Position numbers and translations under genes: made by a program. Below are positions 45,757 through 54,928 of a DNA stretch of 64,000 nucleotides, piece by piece. This stretch comes from an uncultured Spartobacteria bacterium. GTDB lineage: Bacteria; Verrucomicrobiota; Verrucomicrobiia; Chthoniobacterales; Chthoniobacteraceae. The first letter of the stretch is position 1, and each line of letters begins with the position of its first letter. The stretch spans positions 1 to 64,000 of the forward strand of contig CAIYUV010000074.1 of assembly GCA_903929475.1 (NCBI GenBank). Direction: 5' to 3'. Below the pieces are notes generated by a model. The model searched no databases. It was not told the origin of the DNA and worked only from the letters and a program-made list of their open reading frames with translations.

Positions 45757-46510
45757 CGCTTGAAATTTGCTCCGGGGGGCGCACGAAAATCGTCTCCGCA
45801 AAAAGCTCGAAGCCCAGCGCCTTCGCGATTTCCACGGAGCCGGTGTTGTCCGCGTGTGTGCGGTATTGCACGATGCGCCTGCGCGCCATCGCGCCACGGG
45901 CGGCGGCCATGGCGACGAGACGGCCCAGTTTTTTTCTGCGAAAATCGGGATGCACCGCGACGCCGATGTGGGCGATGCGCCCCGGCCATGCATCGTAGCC
46001 CGCGACGGCGAGGAGTTGTTTTTTGAAAAAGACGCCCCACATCGGGTGGGGGCCGAATTCCAGACCGCAGTGCTCGTATTCCTTTTTGGTGAGCGCCCCC
46101 GCGAACTCCGAAAACGCCCGCGCATCCATCGCCGCCAGCCCGCGCAGCATCATGCCGCGCGGTGCTGCGAAACTTTTCCACGCATCACGCGCGGAGTCGG
46201 CGTAGAAAAGCATGGCTGGGCCAATGACTTTTCCGCACATCTCCGGCAGATATTTTCGCCAGAAGGCCTTCGAGAAAATGGTTGTCAGCTTCTTGTTCAC
46301 GATCCCGTCGCGGATGTTCTCCAGCTTCCACGGTGCGGCGGCGATGCGCATAAATTTTCCGCGCCGGAACGCGAAGATGCCGGGTTGCAGCGAATTTCCA
46401 GAGAGCGTGACGCCCGGGTGCGTCGCCCACAGATCGGCGCCGCTGATTCCCAGTTCCTGCGCCCACCATTCGAGGATTGTATCGAGCGATTTAGGCCGAA
46501 GTTCAGACAT
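45740..46510 (-). CDS. GNAT-family acetyltransferase
   Basis: 256 residues. The C-terminal GNAT domain (about 120-250) has AAMDARAFSEFAGALTKKEY, MWGVFFKKQLLAVAGYDAWP, IGVAVHPDFRRKKLGRLVAM (acetyl-CoA pyrophosphate loop R-x-x-G-x-A type) and YRTHADNTGSVEIAKALGFEL. The N-terminal 115 residues are a separate helical region with WKLENIRDG and FWRKYLPEMCGKVIGPAML, a layout seen in two-domain GNAT proteins. Substrate unknown. It overlaps the ABC ATPase gene and is divergent from the GAF-HlyD gene. Confidence 0.8.
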   Translation of the reverse strand: MSELRPKSLDTILEWWAQELGISGADLWATHPGVTLSGNSLQPGIFAFRRGKFMRIAAAPWKLENIRDGIVNKKLTTIFSKAFWRKYLPEMCGKVIGPAMLFYADSARDAWKSFAAPRGMMLRGLAAMDARAFSEFAGALTKKEYEHCGLEFGPHPMWGVFFKKQLLAVAGYDAWPGRIAHIGVAVHPDFRRKKLGRLVAMAAARGAMARRRIVQYRTHADNTGSVEIAKALGFELFAETIFVRPPEQISSDASAT

Positions 46511-46678
46511 TGTGCAGCCTCATGCCGCAAATGCCCGCGCGTGGCAACCGTTGCCGGAGATGTTCGTGGCAAAAACTTCATCGGGTGTTTTCTAAGAGAA
46601 AACGTGCACCGGGCGTTACCACTTGCCGGGTGCTTTGCCTTGCCGAATGCGGCGGGGACACTACTTTCCCGGCGCACG

Positions 46679-48817
46679 ATGTCCGAACCACAAACTGTCG
46701 AAGCCGCACGAGCCCGCATCCAGCGGCTCGTGGATGAAATAGCGGCCCTGAGCAAAGGCGAGATGCGCTCGGAGGAATACTACCAGCAATTCCTCACGCG
46801 CGCCGTCACTGCTTGTGATGGTCGTGGTGGCGCCGTGTGGCTCGTCGGCCAGCGCAGTGCCGAGGGGAAGGGCGAGTTTCAGCTCGCCGCCGCAGTGGAT
46901 TTGGAATCATCGCTTTTTCAAAATGATGAACAGCAGCGCGGCGTGCTTTTGCGCTCGCTCGGCGAAGTCGTTCAAAGCAAAAAGCCGCTCGTCCTTTCCG
47001 CCGACAACCAGACCGGCCCGCAGCCCGGCTCTTTGCAGGCGCAGCTTTCGCAGATGGCTCCGCAGCCGTCCGCTCCCTCGCCCAACCGCACGCCTTTCCC
47101 CTTTGTCCACGTCCCGCTATTTTTGAAGGAGCAGGTGCTCGGCGTCCTTCAAATATGGCTACAGCCCTACGTCACGCGCGAAAATTACGCCGAGTTCGCC
47201 ACGTTCCTCACGCAACTCGCATCGCACGTCGAACAGTTCTTCCAGTCGCGCCGGCTCGGCAATCTCGTCGTCGAAAACCAACGCCTCCAGCATCTGTTGA
47301 AATTCATCAGTGACCTCACCGGGTCGCTCGATCCTCAGGAGGTCGCCCGCCTCGCCGCGAATTACGCGCGCGACCTGCTCGGCTGCGAACGTTGCGCCGT
47401 GGCGCAGATTCGCGGGATATCGTGGGAGACGCTCGCGATTTCCGGCCAGGAGGTCGTGGAAAAAAAGAGCACGATGGTGAAGGCGATGACGGCATTCATC
47501 GCAGCACACACGCCAGGCCATGCGGTCGCTGTCGCTCATGAGGGTGGAGCAACGGAGCAGAAGGCGTGGATTCTTGCGCTCACCAAAAAGGAGCTGCTCG
47601 AACTCGCTGAAAACGGTGCGCCCGCCGACGATTCCCGCGCGCTCGCGCTGCGCCCGAACGGGCCGACAACCGCGGTGGATGCCGAGTTCTTCGAGTCAAG
47701 CCAGGTCACATCCACGCTCCTCGTCCAGCTTCTCGATGCTGAGAAGCAAATCGTCGGTGCACTGCTCGCCGAGAGCACGGTGGAATCTTTCTTTTCACCC
47801 GCCGCCGGGGCGGTGGAGATTCCATCGAGCCACCGCCTCGCCGAGTGGCTCGCCACGAACACGGGCCGTGCCCTTCGCGGTGCGCGCGACCATCGCGAAC
47901 TGCCTTTTCTTTTCGCCACCAAACGCCTGCGCGACACGAAGCGCCGGCTCACGGGCAGCGACCGCGCGCGGCATCGCATCAAGCTAATCGTCTTCCTCGT
48001 GTTGCTTTGCGGTGTGTTGTTTTTCCCGTGGATGGAGGAGATCGAGAGCGACTGCACGCTCGTCCCGCACCAGCGCGTGAAAATCGTCCCCGAAATCTCC
48101 GGGCGCATCGAGGAGGTTTTTGTCCGCGAGGGACAGGCTGTAAAAAAAGGAGACGCGATTGCGCGGCTCGACACCTCGACCCTGGAAACTCAACTCAAAG
48201 GTGCGCTCGAGGAAAAACTCGGTGCGACTGCGGAAGCGGAGCGATTCCGCGGGCTCAATGAACCCGCTGGCATGGAGATCGCGCTCACCCGAGTGCGCGC
48301 CGCCGAGGCAAAGGCGCAGGGGCTTCAGCGCGACATCACATCTGCGACGTTGCGCAGCCCGATAGATGGCGTCGTCCTCACCAAGGACATCGAGCTTTCA
48401 CGTGGTGTATTTGTGCAGGCAGGCGCGGATTTCACCGTCGTAGGCACCACCGAGTCATGGGATTTGCAGGTGCATTTGCAGGAAAAACAAGTTGGCCGTG
48501 TCGAAAAGTTGCTCGACGAAACCAAGCAGGTGCCCGTGCGCTTCATCCTCTACACGCACAACACGCACGAACTCGGCGGCGTGCTGAAGGATCGCTCGCA
48601 ACTCAGCCAGATTGCCTACCCGCACCAGCGCGAAAACGCGCTTCAGGAAAACGCCTTCATCCTCACGCTTTCTGACGTGCAAACGCCGCCTGACGTTCGC
48701 ACCGCACTGCGCCCGGATCTCACGGGGCGTGCGAGCATCACCTTTGGCCGCAAGCCGCTCATTGTTCTCTGGGCGCGTAACATCGGACAGTGGTTCCGAC
48801 TGAAGTGGGTGTGGTGA
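46679..48817 (+). CDS. GAF-domain / HlyD adaptor fusion protein
   Basis: 712 residues from the ATG at 46679 (the frame is open farther upstream, but only as antisense of the acetyltransferase). Two GAF-like domains occupy about 20-185 (GRGGAVWLVGQRS, FPFVHVPLFLKEQVLGVLQI) and 215-385 (LLKFISDLTGSLDPQEVARL, LLGCERCAVAQIRGISWETL). A single membrane segment (RIKLIVFLVLLCGVLFFPWM) is at about 437-455. A HlyD/RND-adaptor region follows: LVPHQRVKIVPEISGRIEEV, FVREGQAVKKGDAIARLDTS (lipoyl half-motif), a short helical hairpin, SATLRSPIDGVVLTKDIELS and a beta-barrel to the end. GAF is cytoplasmic and HlyD periplasmic, so it may connect a cytoplasmic signal with the export channel. First gene of the four-gene cluster; 8 bases before the next. 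Confidence 0.85.
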   Translation: MSEPQTVEAARARIQRLVDEIAALSKGEMRSEEYYQQFLTRAVTACDGRGGAVWLVGQRSAEGKGEFQLAAAVDLESSLFQNDEQQRGVLLRSLGEVVQSKKPLVLSADNQTGPQPGSLQAQLSQMAPQPSAPSPNRTPFPFVHVPLFLKEQVLGVLQIWLQPYVTRENYAEFATFLTQLASHVEQFFQSRRLGNLVVENQRLQHLLKFISDLTGSLDPQEVARLAANYARDLLGCERCAVAQIRGISWETLAISGQEVVEKKSTMVKAMTAFIAAHTPGHAVAVAHEGGATEQKAWILALTKKELLELAENGAPADDSRALALRPNGPTTAVDAEFFESSQVTSTLLVQLLDAEKQIVGALLAESTVESFFSPAAGAVEIPSSHRLAEWLATNTGRALRGARDHRELPFLFATKRLRDTKRRLTGSDRARHRIKLIVFLVLLCGVLFFPWMEEIESDCTLVPHQRVKIVPEISGRIEEVFVREGQAVKKGDAIARLDTSTLETQLKGALEEKLGATAEAERFRGLNEPAGMEIALTRVRAAEAKAQGLQRDITSATLRSPIDGVVLTKDIELSRGVFVQAGADFTVVGTTESWDLQVHLQEKQVGRVEKLLDETKQVPVRFILYTHNTHELGGVLKDRSQLSQIAYPHQRENALQENAFILTLSDVQTPPDVRTALRPDLTGRASITFGRKPLIVLWARNIGQWFRLKWVW

Positions 48818-48825
48818 CTTTTTCC

Positions 48826-49539
48826 ATGAAAACAAAAATATTTCTCTCCATCGTTCTGTCCCTCGCCACGCTACGCGCCGATCCCGTGCAAGGCGTTGTG
48901 TTTCCGATCAAGACCGTGCAGGTGAGTTCGCCGGTGCTGCAGGAAGTCATCACCGAAGTCCTCGTCGAGGAAGGCACCGAGGTGCGCGAAGGGCAAATCA
49001 TCGTCCAGCTACGTAACGAGCGCGAAAAGCTCGACGTAGAGTTGTCGAAAAAACTGATCGAATTGAAGACGTTCATCGCTCGCGGGCAGGAAAAACTCTA
49101 CAAGGAAAAAATGGGCAGCGAAGAAAAGGCGCTCGAAGCAAAAACCGACCTCGAGCTTGCCACCCTGCAGCAGTCGTCCAAGGAAATCGCACTCCGGGAA
49201 AAAACCGTCCGAGCGCCCATCAGCGGCGTCGTGGTGAAAAAATACAAGGAGGCTGGTGAATCCATAGACCGCGCGGAAAAACTCATGGACATCGTGAACA
49301 TCGAGACAGTCTATGTGCAGTTCTATCTCGCGCCTTCACTGCGCAAATCCGTGCAGCAGGATCAAGCCATCCGCGTGCGCATCCTCGATCTCGAGGGAGC
49401 GGAGTTCGACGGCAAGGTGACATTCATTGACCCGCGCAACGACGCAGCGAGCGGTCTCGTCCGTGTGAAGGCGCAGATTGAAAACAAGGATCGCCGCATC
49501 AAGCCCGGCATGAAGGGCAGTGCGGAATTCGGGAAATGA
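48826..49539 (+). CDS. Exported HlyD-family periplasmic adaptor (short)
   Basis: 237 residues from the ATG at 48826 before a signal peptide (KTKIFLSIVLSLATLRADPV). Lipoyl/hairpin/beta-barrel order: VSSPVLQEVITEVLVEEGTE, VREGQIIVQLRNEREKLDVE, coiled coil around RGQEKLYKEKMGSEEKALEA, VRAPISGVVVKKYKEAGESI, DIVNIETVYVQFYLAPSLRK and KPGMKGSAEFG. It lacks an N-terminal membrane helix, unlike classic HlyD, so it is likely free in the periplasm or held by partners. Second gene of the cluster, between the GAF-HlyD fusion and the M50 gene. Confidence 0.88.
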   Translation: MKTKIFLSIVLSLATLRADPVQGVVFPIKTVQVSSPVLQEVITEVLVEEGTEVREGQIIVQLRNEREKLDVELSKKLIELKTFIARGQEKLYKEKMGSEEKALEAKTDLELATLQQSSKEIALREKTVRAPISGVVVKKYKEAGESIDRAEKLMDIVNIETVYVQFYLAPSLRKSVQQDQAIRVRILDLEGAEFDGKVTFIDPRNDAASGLVRVKAQIENKDRRIKPGMKGSAEFGK

Positions 49540-49556
49540 TTTCGGTTTCCTGAACC

Positions 49557-51770
49557 ATGGCTGATCTCGCGCCAGTCGCTCTCGAAAAGGCCGCAACTCC
49601 GCAGGAAAACGTCGTCCTGCCCGCGTTGCGCGGGGATCTTTCGATCAGCAAGCAATACTACGAGGGACGCACCTACTATGTCGTCAAAGATCCCATCTCG
49701 CTGCAATACTTCCGGCTTACTGCGGAGGATTACGCGCTCGCCTCGCTTTTCAATGGCAGGCGCACGTTCGGGCAGATTCGCGACGAGTGGGCGAAGGGGC
49801 ATCCTCACCTCCGGCTGGATTTCACAACCGACGAATTGAACGAGCGTGTGCTCAAATTCGCCAACGATCTTGCGCTGCTGCAATTTCTCAGCGTGCAAGG
49901 GCAGCGCGTGAAAGCGCGGCTCGATGCTGCGAAGCGACACAAGGCAAAAAAGGGCGGGCTCTACGCTTTTACAAACCAGGTCTTTTTTTTCCGCAAAGCG
50001 CTCTTTGACCCGGATCGCCTCTTCGCACGCATGGCGAAACCGCTGTGGTGGATTTGGACGAAGGCCACGTTTTGGATTTCGTGGGCGGTTATCGCGCTCG
50101 GGGCTGCGGTGTTCATCTACAACGCCGACCATCTCGATCAGGCGCTCGCGAATCTTTTCAACTGGCACAACATCGCGCTGATGTGGGTGACGACGATCCT
50201 CATCAAGAGCATCCACGAACTCGGCCACGGGCTGACGTGCAAACATTTCGGCGGCGAGGTGCATGAAGTCGGCGTGATGACGATGGTCTTCACGCCATAT
50301 TTTTTTGTGAACGTGAGCGACTGCTGGACAATGCCCGACCGCAGGCACCGGATGCTTGTTTCCTTCGCGGGCATCTACGTCGAACTCGTTTTTGCCGCGC
50401 TCGCTGCGTTCCTCTGGGTCGTCATCGCGCCGGGCTGGTTCAAGGATTTCCTGTTCAACATCATCATCGTCTCCAGCGTCAGCACGCTGCTTTTCAATGC
50501 GAATCCGCTCATGCGTTTTGACGGTTACTATATCATGATTGACGCCACCGAGACGCCGAACCTCCAGCAAAAGTCGCGTGCGCTTGTGCAAAACACAGTC
50601 ACGCACTGGCTCTTTGGAAAAGGCACGAAAGGCGAACTGCTCTCGCGGATGCCGCTGCCCAAAAAGCGGCTGCTCCTCTTTTACACCTACGCCGTGCTCT
50701 CGTGGCTCTACGGCTACTACGTCATTTACAAGCTGATCGTCTTCATGGAGCCGCATCTCAAGCCGCTCGGTCTCGAAGGCCTCACCAATTGGTTTGCTTT
50801 CCTTGCTTTGACGGGATGGGTGGTCGTGCCACTCTGGCATTTCGTGCAACATCTTCATCTCACTACTGACGACCTCAAACCGGGCGGACGCTGGCGGCGC
50901 ATTGGATGGATATTCGGCGTCCCGCTCGCGGCGTTCATCGGATTTTGTTTTGTGCCCGTGGAAAAGGAAGTAACCCGACACAGCGCAGTCGAACTCGCAG
51001 ATCCAGAAATCGTCCACCCGGATACCGCCGGTTTCATCAGCGAGGTGCGCGTGCGCGAAGGGCAGATCGTGAAGCCGGGCGATGTGCTCGGCGTGCTCGA
51101 CAATCGCGAGATGAAACAGAACCTCGCCGTGCAGGAGCAGACCGTCCATGAATACGAATTGCGTATCCAGCAGGCACTGGGTCTTGGCAAGACGGAGGAA
51201 ATCCGCGTCCTCGAAAACATGCTCGCCGGTGCGAAGAATACGCGAGCCAAACTCCAGCAGGACGTGAACCGCCTCGAACTTCGCGCCAAGACAGGCGGCG
51301 TCATTCTTTCCCGCGATCTCGGACTACGCATCGGCCAGCTCTTGCGTCCGCCACAGGATGCGTTTTGTGAAATCGGATCGCTCAATCCGATGAAGATCAA
51401 AGTCCCCCTCGATGAAAAAGAAGTTCGCTACGTGAAGCCTGGCAACCCCGTCACGCTCATCGCGGACGCTTTTCCAGGAATAAAATTCCAAGGTGTTGTG
51501 GCGGGCCAGCCGATGGAACTGGAAGATCACAATTTTCCACCGGCCTTCAGCAAGGATCGCGGCGGCGACGTTGCCACTTATCACGATGCCAGCGGACACG
51601 ACAAACTCCTCGACCACGTCTATGTCATCACTGTCGAAGTGCAGAACCCTGAAAATCTCCTTCGCTACGGCATGACCGCGCGCGCAAAAATCGCCACCGG
51701 CAAACGCCCCTTTGGCGGAATCGTTCTTCAATGGATCACCGACTTAATCAGCCTCGACTACCGTTTCTAA
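49557..51770 (+). CDS. PqqD/RRE-like - M50 site-2 metalloprotease - HlyD fusion
   Basis: 737 residues. About 22-125: a PqqD-like winged domain (ISKQYYEGRTYYVVKDPISL, QYFRLTAEDYALASLFNGRR, TFGQIRDEW), the RiPP recognition element fold. About 150-450: a polytopic M50 protease with HELGH at 220-224 in the second helix, VFTPYFFVNVSDCWTMPDRR, and the third ligand Asp322 in NPLMRFDGYY, so the zinc site is complete. From about 455: a membrane helix (IGWIFGVPLAAFIGFCFVPV), then a HlyD adaptor with VHPDTAGFISEVRVREGQIV, hairpin ending RLELRAKTGGVI, and barrel. It probably cleaves or handles a peptide at the inner membrane and passes it to a TolC channel. Its stop overlaps the TolC start (TAATG). Confidence 0.85.
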   Translation: MADLAPVALEKAATPQENVVLPALRGDLSISKQYYEGRTYYVVKDPISLQYFRLTAEDYALASLFNGRRTFGQIRDEWAKGHPHLRLDFTTDELNERVLKFANDLALLQFLSVQGQRVKARLDAAKRHKAKKGGLYAFTNQVFFFRKALFDPDRLFARMAKPLWWIWTKATFWISWAVIALGAAVFIYNADHLDQALANLFNWHNIALMWVTTILIKSIHELGHGLTCKHFGGEVHEVGVMTMVFTPYFFVNVSDCWTMPDRRHRMLVSFAGIYVELVFAALAAFLWVVIAPGWFKDFLFNIIIVSSVSTLLFNANPLMRFDGYYIMIDATETPNLQQKSRALVQNTVTHWLFGKGTKGELLSRMPLPKKRLLLFYTYAVLSWLYGYYVIYKLIVFMEPHLKPLGLEGLTNWFAFLALTGWVVVPLWHFVQHLHLTTDDLKPGGRWRRIGWIFGVPLAAFIGFCFVPVEKEVTRHSAVELADPEIVHPDTAGFISEVRVREGQIVKPGDVLGVLDNREMKQNLAVQEQTVHEYELRIQQALGLGKTEEIRVLENMLAGAKNTRAKLQQDVNRLELRAKTGGVILSRDLGLRIGQLLRPPQDAFCEIGSLNPMKIKVPLDEKEVRYVKPGNPVTLIADAFPGIKFQGVVAGQPMELEDHNFPPAFSKDRGGDVATYHDASGHDKLLDHVYVITVEVQNPENLLRYGMTARAKIATGKRPFGGIVLQWITDLISLDYRF

Positions 51771-53620
51771 TGACCGCTCGCTGGCTGCTCCCACTTCTCG
51801 CCGCACCCGTGCTCCTCGCCGCCTACGGCGACGCGAAACCCGACAAGCGGATGCCGTCATTCAAAATCACCATGCCTGCGGTGATCGAACTTTCCACCGA
51901 GGGCGCCGCGCAGTCCGACGCGGACATTCACGTCGCGAAAAAGAAGGATTTCTTCGGCCCGGGCAGCGTCACACAGACGATCACACTCAGCGATGCGATC
52001 CAATGGGCGTTGAAAAACAATCTCGACTCGAAGGTCGAGGAAGTCGGTGTGCTCGTCGAGGAGGCGCGATTGCGCAATTCCTACGGCGAATTCGATCCCG
52101 TCTTCAGTTTCAGCGTAGTCCGCTCGGACGCACAGAATCCGGATAGTCGCAACAACATCAGTTCCGCAGACGCCGTTGCGCAGCTTGAGTCCATTCAGGC
52201 GCAGATTGACGCGATCAACAACAACACGGATGCGCTCCACACCAACATCAACGCTATCCGCGAAGCGCGCGGCCTGCCTCCGCTGACATTTAGCACCACT
52301 CCGCTCGCCGCAGGTCTGGGTAGCAACCAGCCTATCATCTTCGACCAGCAGACAGATCATGGCGAGGTCAGCATTCAGGCACGTTCGCCCTTCGGCACAG
52401 TCATCCGTGCGGGTGTCCGCACCACGAGATTGCGCAGCACATTCGACGGCGACACGCGCACGATTACTCCCACATATCTGGCTTCCACGACGTTCGAGGG
52501 CCGCCATCCTTTGCTCAAGGATTTTGGCTTTGACGCCAGCCTCGCCGATATCCGCATCTCGCGAAAAACACGCGACTCGCAGGAGCTGACGTGGAAATTC
52601 CGCCTCGAAGCCACGTTGCAAAACGTCGTCTCCAACTACTACGAGGTCCTGCTCGGCATCACTGATTTGGAAAACAAAGGCGACGCCATCACCGCCGGGT
52701 TGGGTCTCGTTGCGCAGAGCAAGCGCCGCAAGGAACTCGGCTTCCTTTCTCCCTACGAAGTGCAGCAGGCGCAGGTGCAACTGTCCTTTGATCGTGAAAA
52801 TCTCCTCCTTGCTAAAAACTTTTTTCTCGACCGCCAATTTTCTCTCAAACGCCTCATTCTTCCCGGATATAAAAGCGAAGATCGCAGCGTTTACTTACCC
52901 GTCGAGATGCCCTCACTGAAAGTGCCCGTGCTCGACCGCGACGCACTGCTCTCGATGGCATTTGAAAAGCGGCTCGATTTCAAAGCGGCGCTCATCGCCG
53001 CCGAGTCCGAGGATATCCGCATAAAATTCGCGAAGAACCAGCGACTCCCGCAGCTCGACATCGTCGGCAGCTACGGCTGGAGCGGACTCGACACCGGCGG
53101 TTATCAGGACGCGTGGAACCGCATGACACACAGCCAGGCCCCGCAGTGGCAGCTCGGCGTCAGTGGAAGTTTCCCCATTGGAGGCATACAGCCGCGTGCA
53201 CAGTTGGACGCAGCCAAAGCGCGCAAACAGCAGGCGCTCCTCCGCATCAAGGCCGCCGAACTCGAAATCGGCCTGAGCGTCGAGCGCGCCATCGAACTCA
53301 TCCGCACCAACGAGCAACGGCTCAAAACAGCCCGGTTCACGAAGACCACCGCCGACGAAGCCGTGCGCGTCGGTTTCCGCCGGATGGAAGAGGGGCTCAT
53401 CAGCAACTTCGACCTCATCGAGCAACAGCGGAAACTCTACGAAGCACGCACCCGTGAACTCAGCGCCATTTTCGATTTGAACAAAAGCATCACCCAACTC
53501 TGGCTCGCCACCGGCACCGTCCTGGAAAATCTTGGCATCACCTTCGCCGATGCGCCCTCCTCCAAGCCCAAGTCAGCACCCGCACCCGCTCCCAAGTCCG
53601 CGACCACAAAGAAAAAGTAG
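51770..53620 (+). CDS. TolC-family outer-membrane efflux channel
   Basis: 616 residues from the ATG at 51770 (TAATG overlap with the M50 stop), just before a signal peptide (TARWLLPLLAAPVLLAAYGD). About 75-600 is the TolC repeat fold: TITLSDAIQWALKNNLDSKV, RLRNSYGEFDPVFSFSVVRS, FRLEATLQNVVSNYYEVLLG, KELGFLSPYEVQQAQVQLSF, then in the second half LDFKAALIAAESEDIRIKFA, QRLPQLDIVGSYGWSGLDTG and GFRRMEEGLISNFDLIEQQR. The C-terminus is a Pro/Ala/Lys-rich tail. It closes an envelope-spanning set with the two adaptor proteins and the protease-adaptor. The threonine aldolase-like gene begins 6 bases downstream. Confidence 0.92.
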   Translation: MTARWLLPLLAAPVLLAAYGDAKPDKRMPSFKITMPAVIELSTEGAAQSDADIHVAKKKDFFGPGSVTQTITLSDAIQWALKNNLDSKVEEVGVLVEEARLRNSYGEFDPVFSFSVVRSDAQNPDSRNNISSADAVAQLESIQAQIDAINNNTDALHTNINAIREARGLPPLTFSTTPLAAGLGSNQPIIFDQQTDHGEVSIQARSPFGTVIRAGVRTTRLRSTFDGDTRTITPTYLASTTFEGRHPLLKDFGFDASLADIRISRKTRDSQELTWKFRLEATLQNVVSNYYEVLLGITDLENKGDAITAGLGLVAQSKRRKELGFLSPYEVQQAQVQLSFDRENLLLAKNFFLDRQFSLKRLILPGYKSEDRSVYLPVEMPSLKVPVLDRDALLSMAFEKRLDFKAALIAAESEDIRIKFAKNQRLPQLDIVGSYGWSGLDTGGYQDAWNRMTHSQAPQWQLGVSGSFPIGGIQPRAQLDAAKARKQQALLRIKAAELEIGLSVERAIELIRTNEQRLKTARFTKTTADEAVRVGFRRMEEGLISNFDLIEQQRKLYEARTRELSAIFDLNKSITQLWLATGTVLENLGITFADAPSSKPKSAPAPAPKSATTKKK

Positions 53621-53626
53621 CGCACC

Positions 53627-54664
53627 ATGCCCGCACCGCGCCGCCATTTCGCAAGCGACAACTACGCCGGGGCCACCCCCGAGGCATGGGCCGCCATCGA
53701 GGAAGCGCGCCATGGACACGCCCGCGCTTACGGCGAAGACGAGTGGACCGCCCGCGCAGCCGACATGCTCCGCGACCTCTTCGAGACCGACTGCGAAGTC
53801 TTCTTCGTCTTCAACGGCACCGCCGCGAACTCCCTCGCCCTCGCCACCTGCTGCCAGAGCTACCACAGCATCCTCTGCCACGAACTCGCCCACGTCGAAA
53901 CCGACGAATGCGGCGCACCCGAATTCTTCAGCAACGGCACCAAAGTCCTCCTCCTCCCCGGCGCCAACGGCAAGATCGATCCCGCCGGCATCGAACGCGT
54001 CGTCAAAAAACGCACCGACCTCCATTTTCCAAAACCCCGCGCCGTCAGCATCACCAACGCCACCGAAGTCGGCACCGCCTACACCCCCGGCGAAATCAAA
54101 TCCATCTGGGCGCGCACCAAATCCCTCGACCTCCACCTCCACATGGACGGCGCGCGCTTCGCCAACGCCGTCGCCAGCCTCGGCTGCACGCCGAAGGAAA
54201 TCACATGGCAGGCCGGTGTGGACGTGCTCTGCTTCGGCGGCACCAAGCAAGGACTCCCCGTCGGCGAAGCAGTCGTCTTCTTCAACCGCGACCTCGCCCG
54301 CGAATTTGAATACCGCTGCAAGCAAGCCGGCCAGCTCGCGAGTAAAATGCGATTCCTCAGCGCCGGATGGGTCGGGATGCTCAAGGACGGCGCATGGCTG
54401 CGCCACGCTGCCCACTCCAACGCCATGGCCGCCCGGCTCGACGCCGCTATCAGCCCCATCCCCGGCGTGAAAAAACTCTTCCCCCGCGAAGCCAACTCCG
54501 TCTTCGCCGAACTCCCGCTCCCCGCCATCGAAAAACTCCTCGCGAAAGGCTGGCGCTTCTACACCTTCATCGGCGCAGGCGGCTGCCGCTTCATGTGCTC
54601 GTGGGACACCCAGGCCGAAGACGTGGACGCCTTCGCCGCCGACGTGCGCGCGAGTATCGAGTGA
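53627..54664 (+). CDS. Threonine aldolase-like PLP enzyme
   Basis: 345 residues of the low-specificity L-threonine aldolase / beta-eliminating lyase group, which splits threonine to glycine and acetaldehyde. Fold type I words: RRHFASDNYAGATPEAWAAI, HGHARAYGEDEWTARAADML, VFFVFNGTAANSLALATCCQ, HVETDECGAPEFFSNGTKVL, LHMDGARFANAVASLG (Asp for the PLP ring nitrogen) and FGGTKQGLPVGEAVVF (Schiff-base Lys in TKQG). The start is at ATG 53627 after AGCGCACC. It directly follows the TolC gene; co-transcription with the export cluster is possible but a functional link is unclear. Confidence 0.88.
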   Translation: MPAPRRHFASDNYAGATPEAWAAIEEARHGHARAYGEDEWTARAADMLRDLFETDCEVFFVFNGTAANSLALATCCQSYHSILCHELAHVETDECGAPEFFSNGTKVLLLPGANGKIDPAGIERVVKKRTDLHFPKPRAVSITNATEVGTAYTPGEIKSIWARTKSLDLHLHMDGARFANAVASLGCTPKEITWQAGVDVLCFGGTKQGLPVGEAVVFFNRDLAREFEYRCKQAGQLASKMRFLSAGWVGMLKDGAWLRHAAHSNAMAARLDAAISPIPGVKKLFPREANSVFAELPLPAIEKLLAKGWRFYTFIGAGGCRFMCSWDTQAEDVDAFAADVRASIE

Positions 54665-54702
54665 CGGGAGGCGTGTCCTCCCGACGCTGCATGGCTTCCT
54701 GC

Positions 54703-54738
54703 TTCTCCCATTCGTGCCTTGTTGTCTTCGTGGTAAAA
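54703..54738 (-). repeat. Degenerate ACCACGAAGACA-type interspersed repeat
   Basis: Read on the minus strand, the segment contains TTACCACGAAGACAACAAGG followed by CACGAATGGGAGAAG. This is a mutated copy of the ACCACGAAGACACGAAGG-type short intergenic repeat that I recall from many environmental bacterial genomes. One isolated, degenerate copy. Confidence 0.4.
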
Positions 54739-54856
54739 AAATCCTGTTCGGAAAATACGTGCTTGCACTGCACGCGGGGGCATGGCTACAGCGTCCTCAT
54801 CCACCACGAACTATGCGCCCCGCTCATGCTTTTAGGATAAAGACCCAGCCCTCGCT

Positions 54857-54928
54857 GTCGGAGCGTCGGAGCGTCGGAGCGTCGGAGCGTCGGAGCGTCG
54901 GAGCGTCGGAGCGTCGGAGCGTCGGAGC
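54857..54928. repeat. Nine perfect tandem copies of an 8-bp unit
   Basis: GTCGGAGC is repeated nine times without a single difference over 72 bases. Eight is not a multiple of three, so all reading frames are visited every 24 bases; a coding role is unlikely. Perfect identity signals recent slippage. Confidence 0.97.

Noticed and set aside
45022-46510. ABC ATPase and acetyltransferase as parts of the HlyD-M50-TolC system
   Set aside because: They are divergent from the cluster and the ATPase resembles amino-acid uptake proteins; proximity alone is not enough.
45767-46678. A 304-codon N-terminal extension of the GAF-HlyD gene
   Set aside because: It is the antisense of the acetyltransferase gene, rich in Arg/His/Pro, without family similarity. 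The ATG at 46679 gives a normal start.
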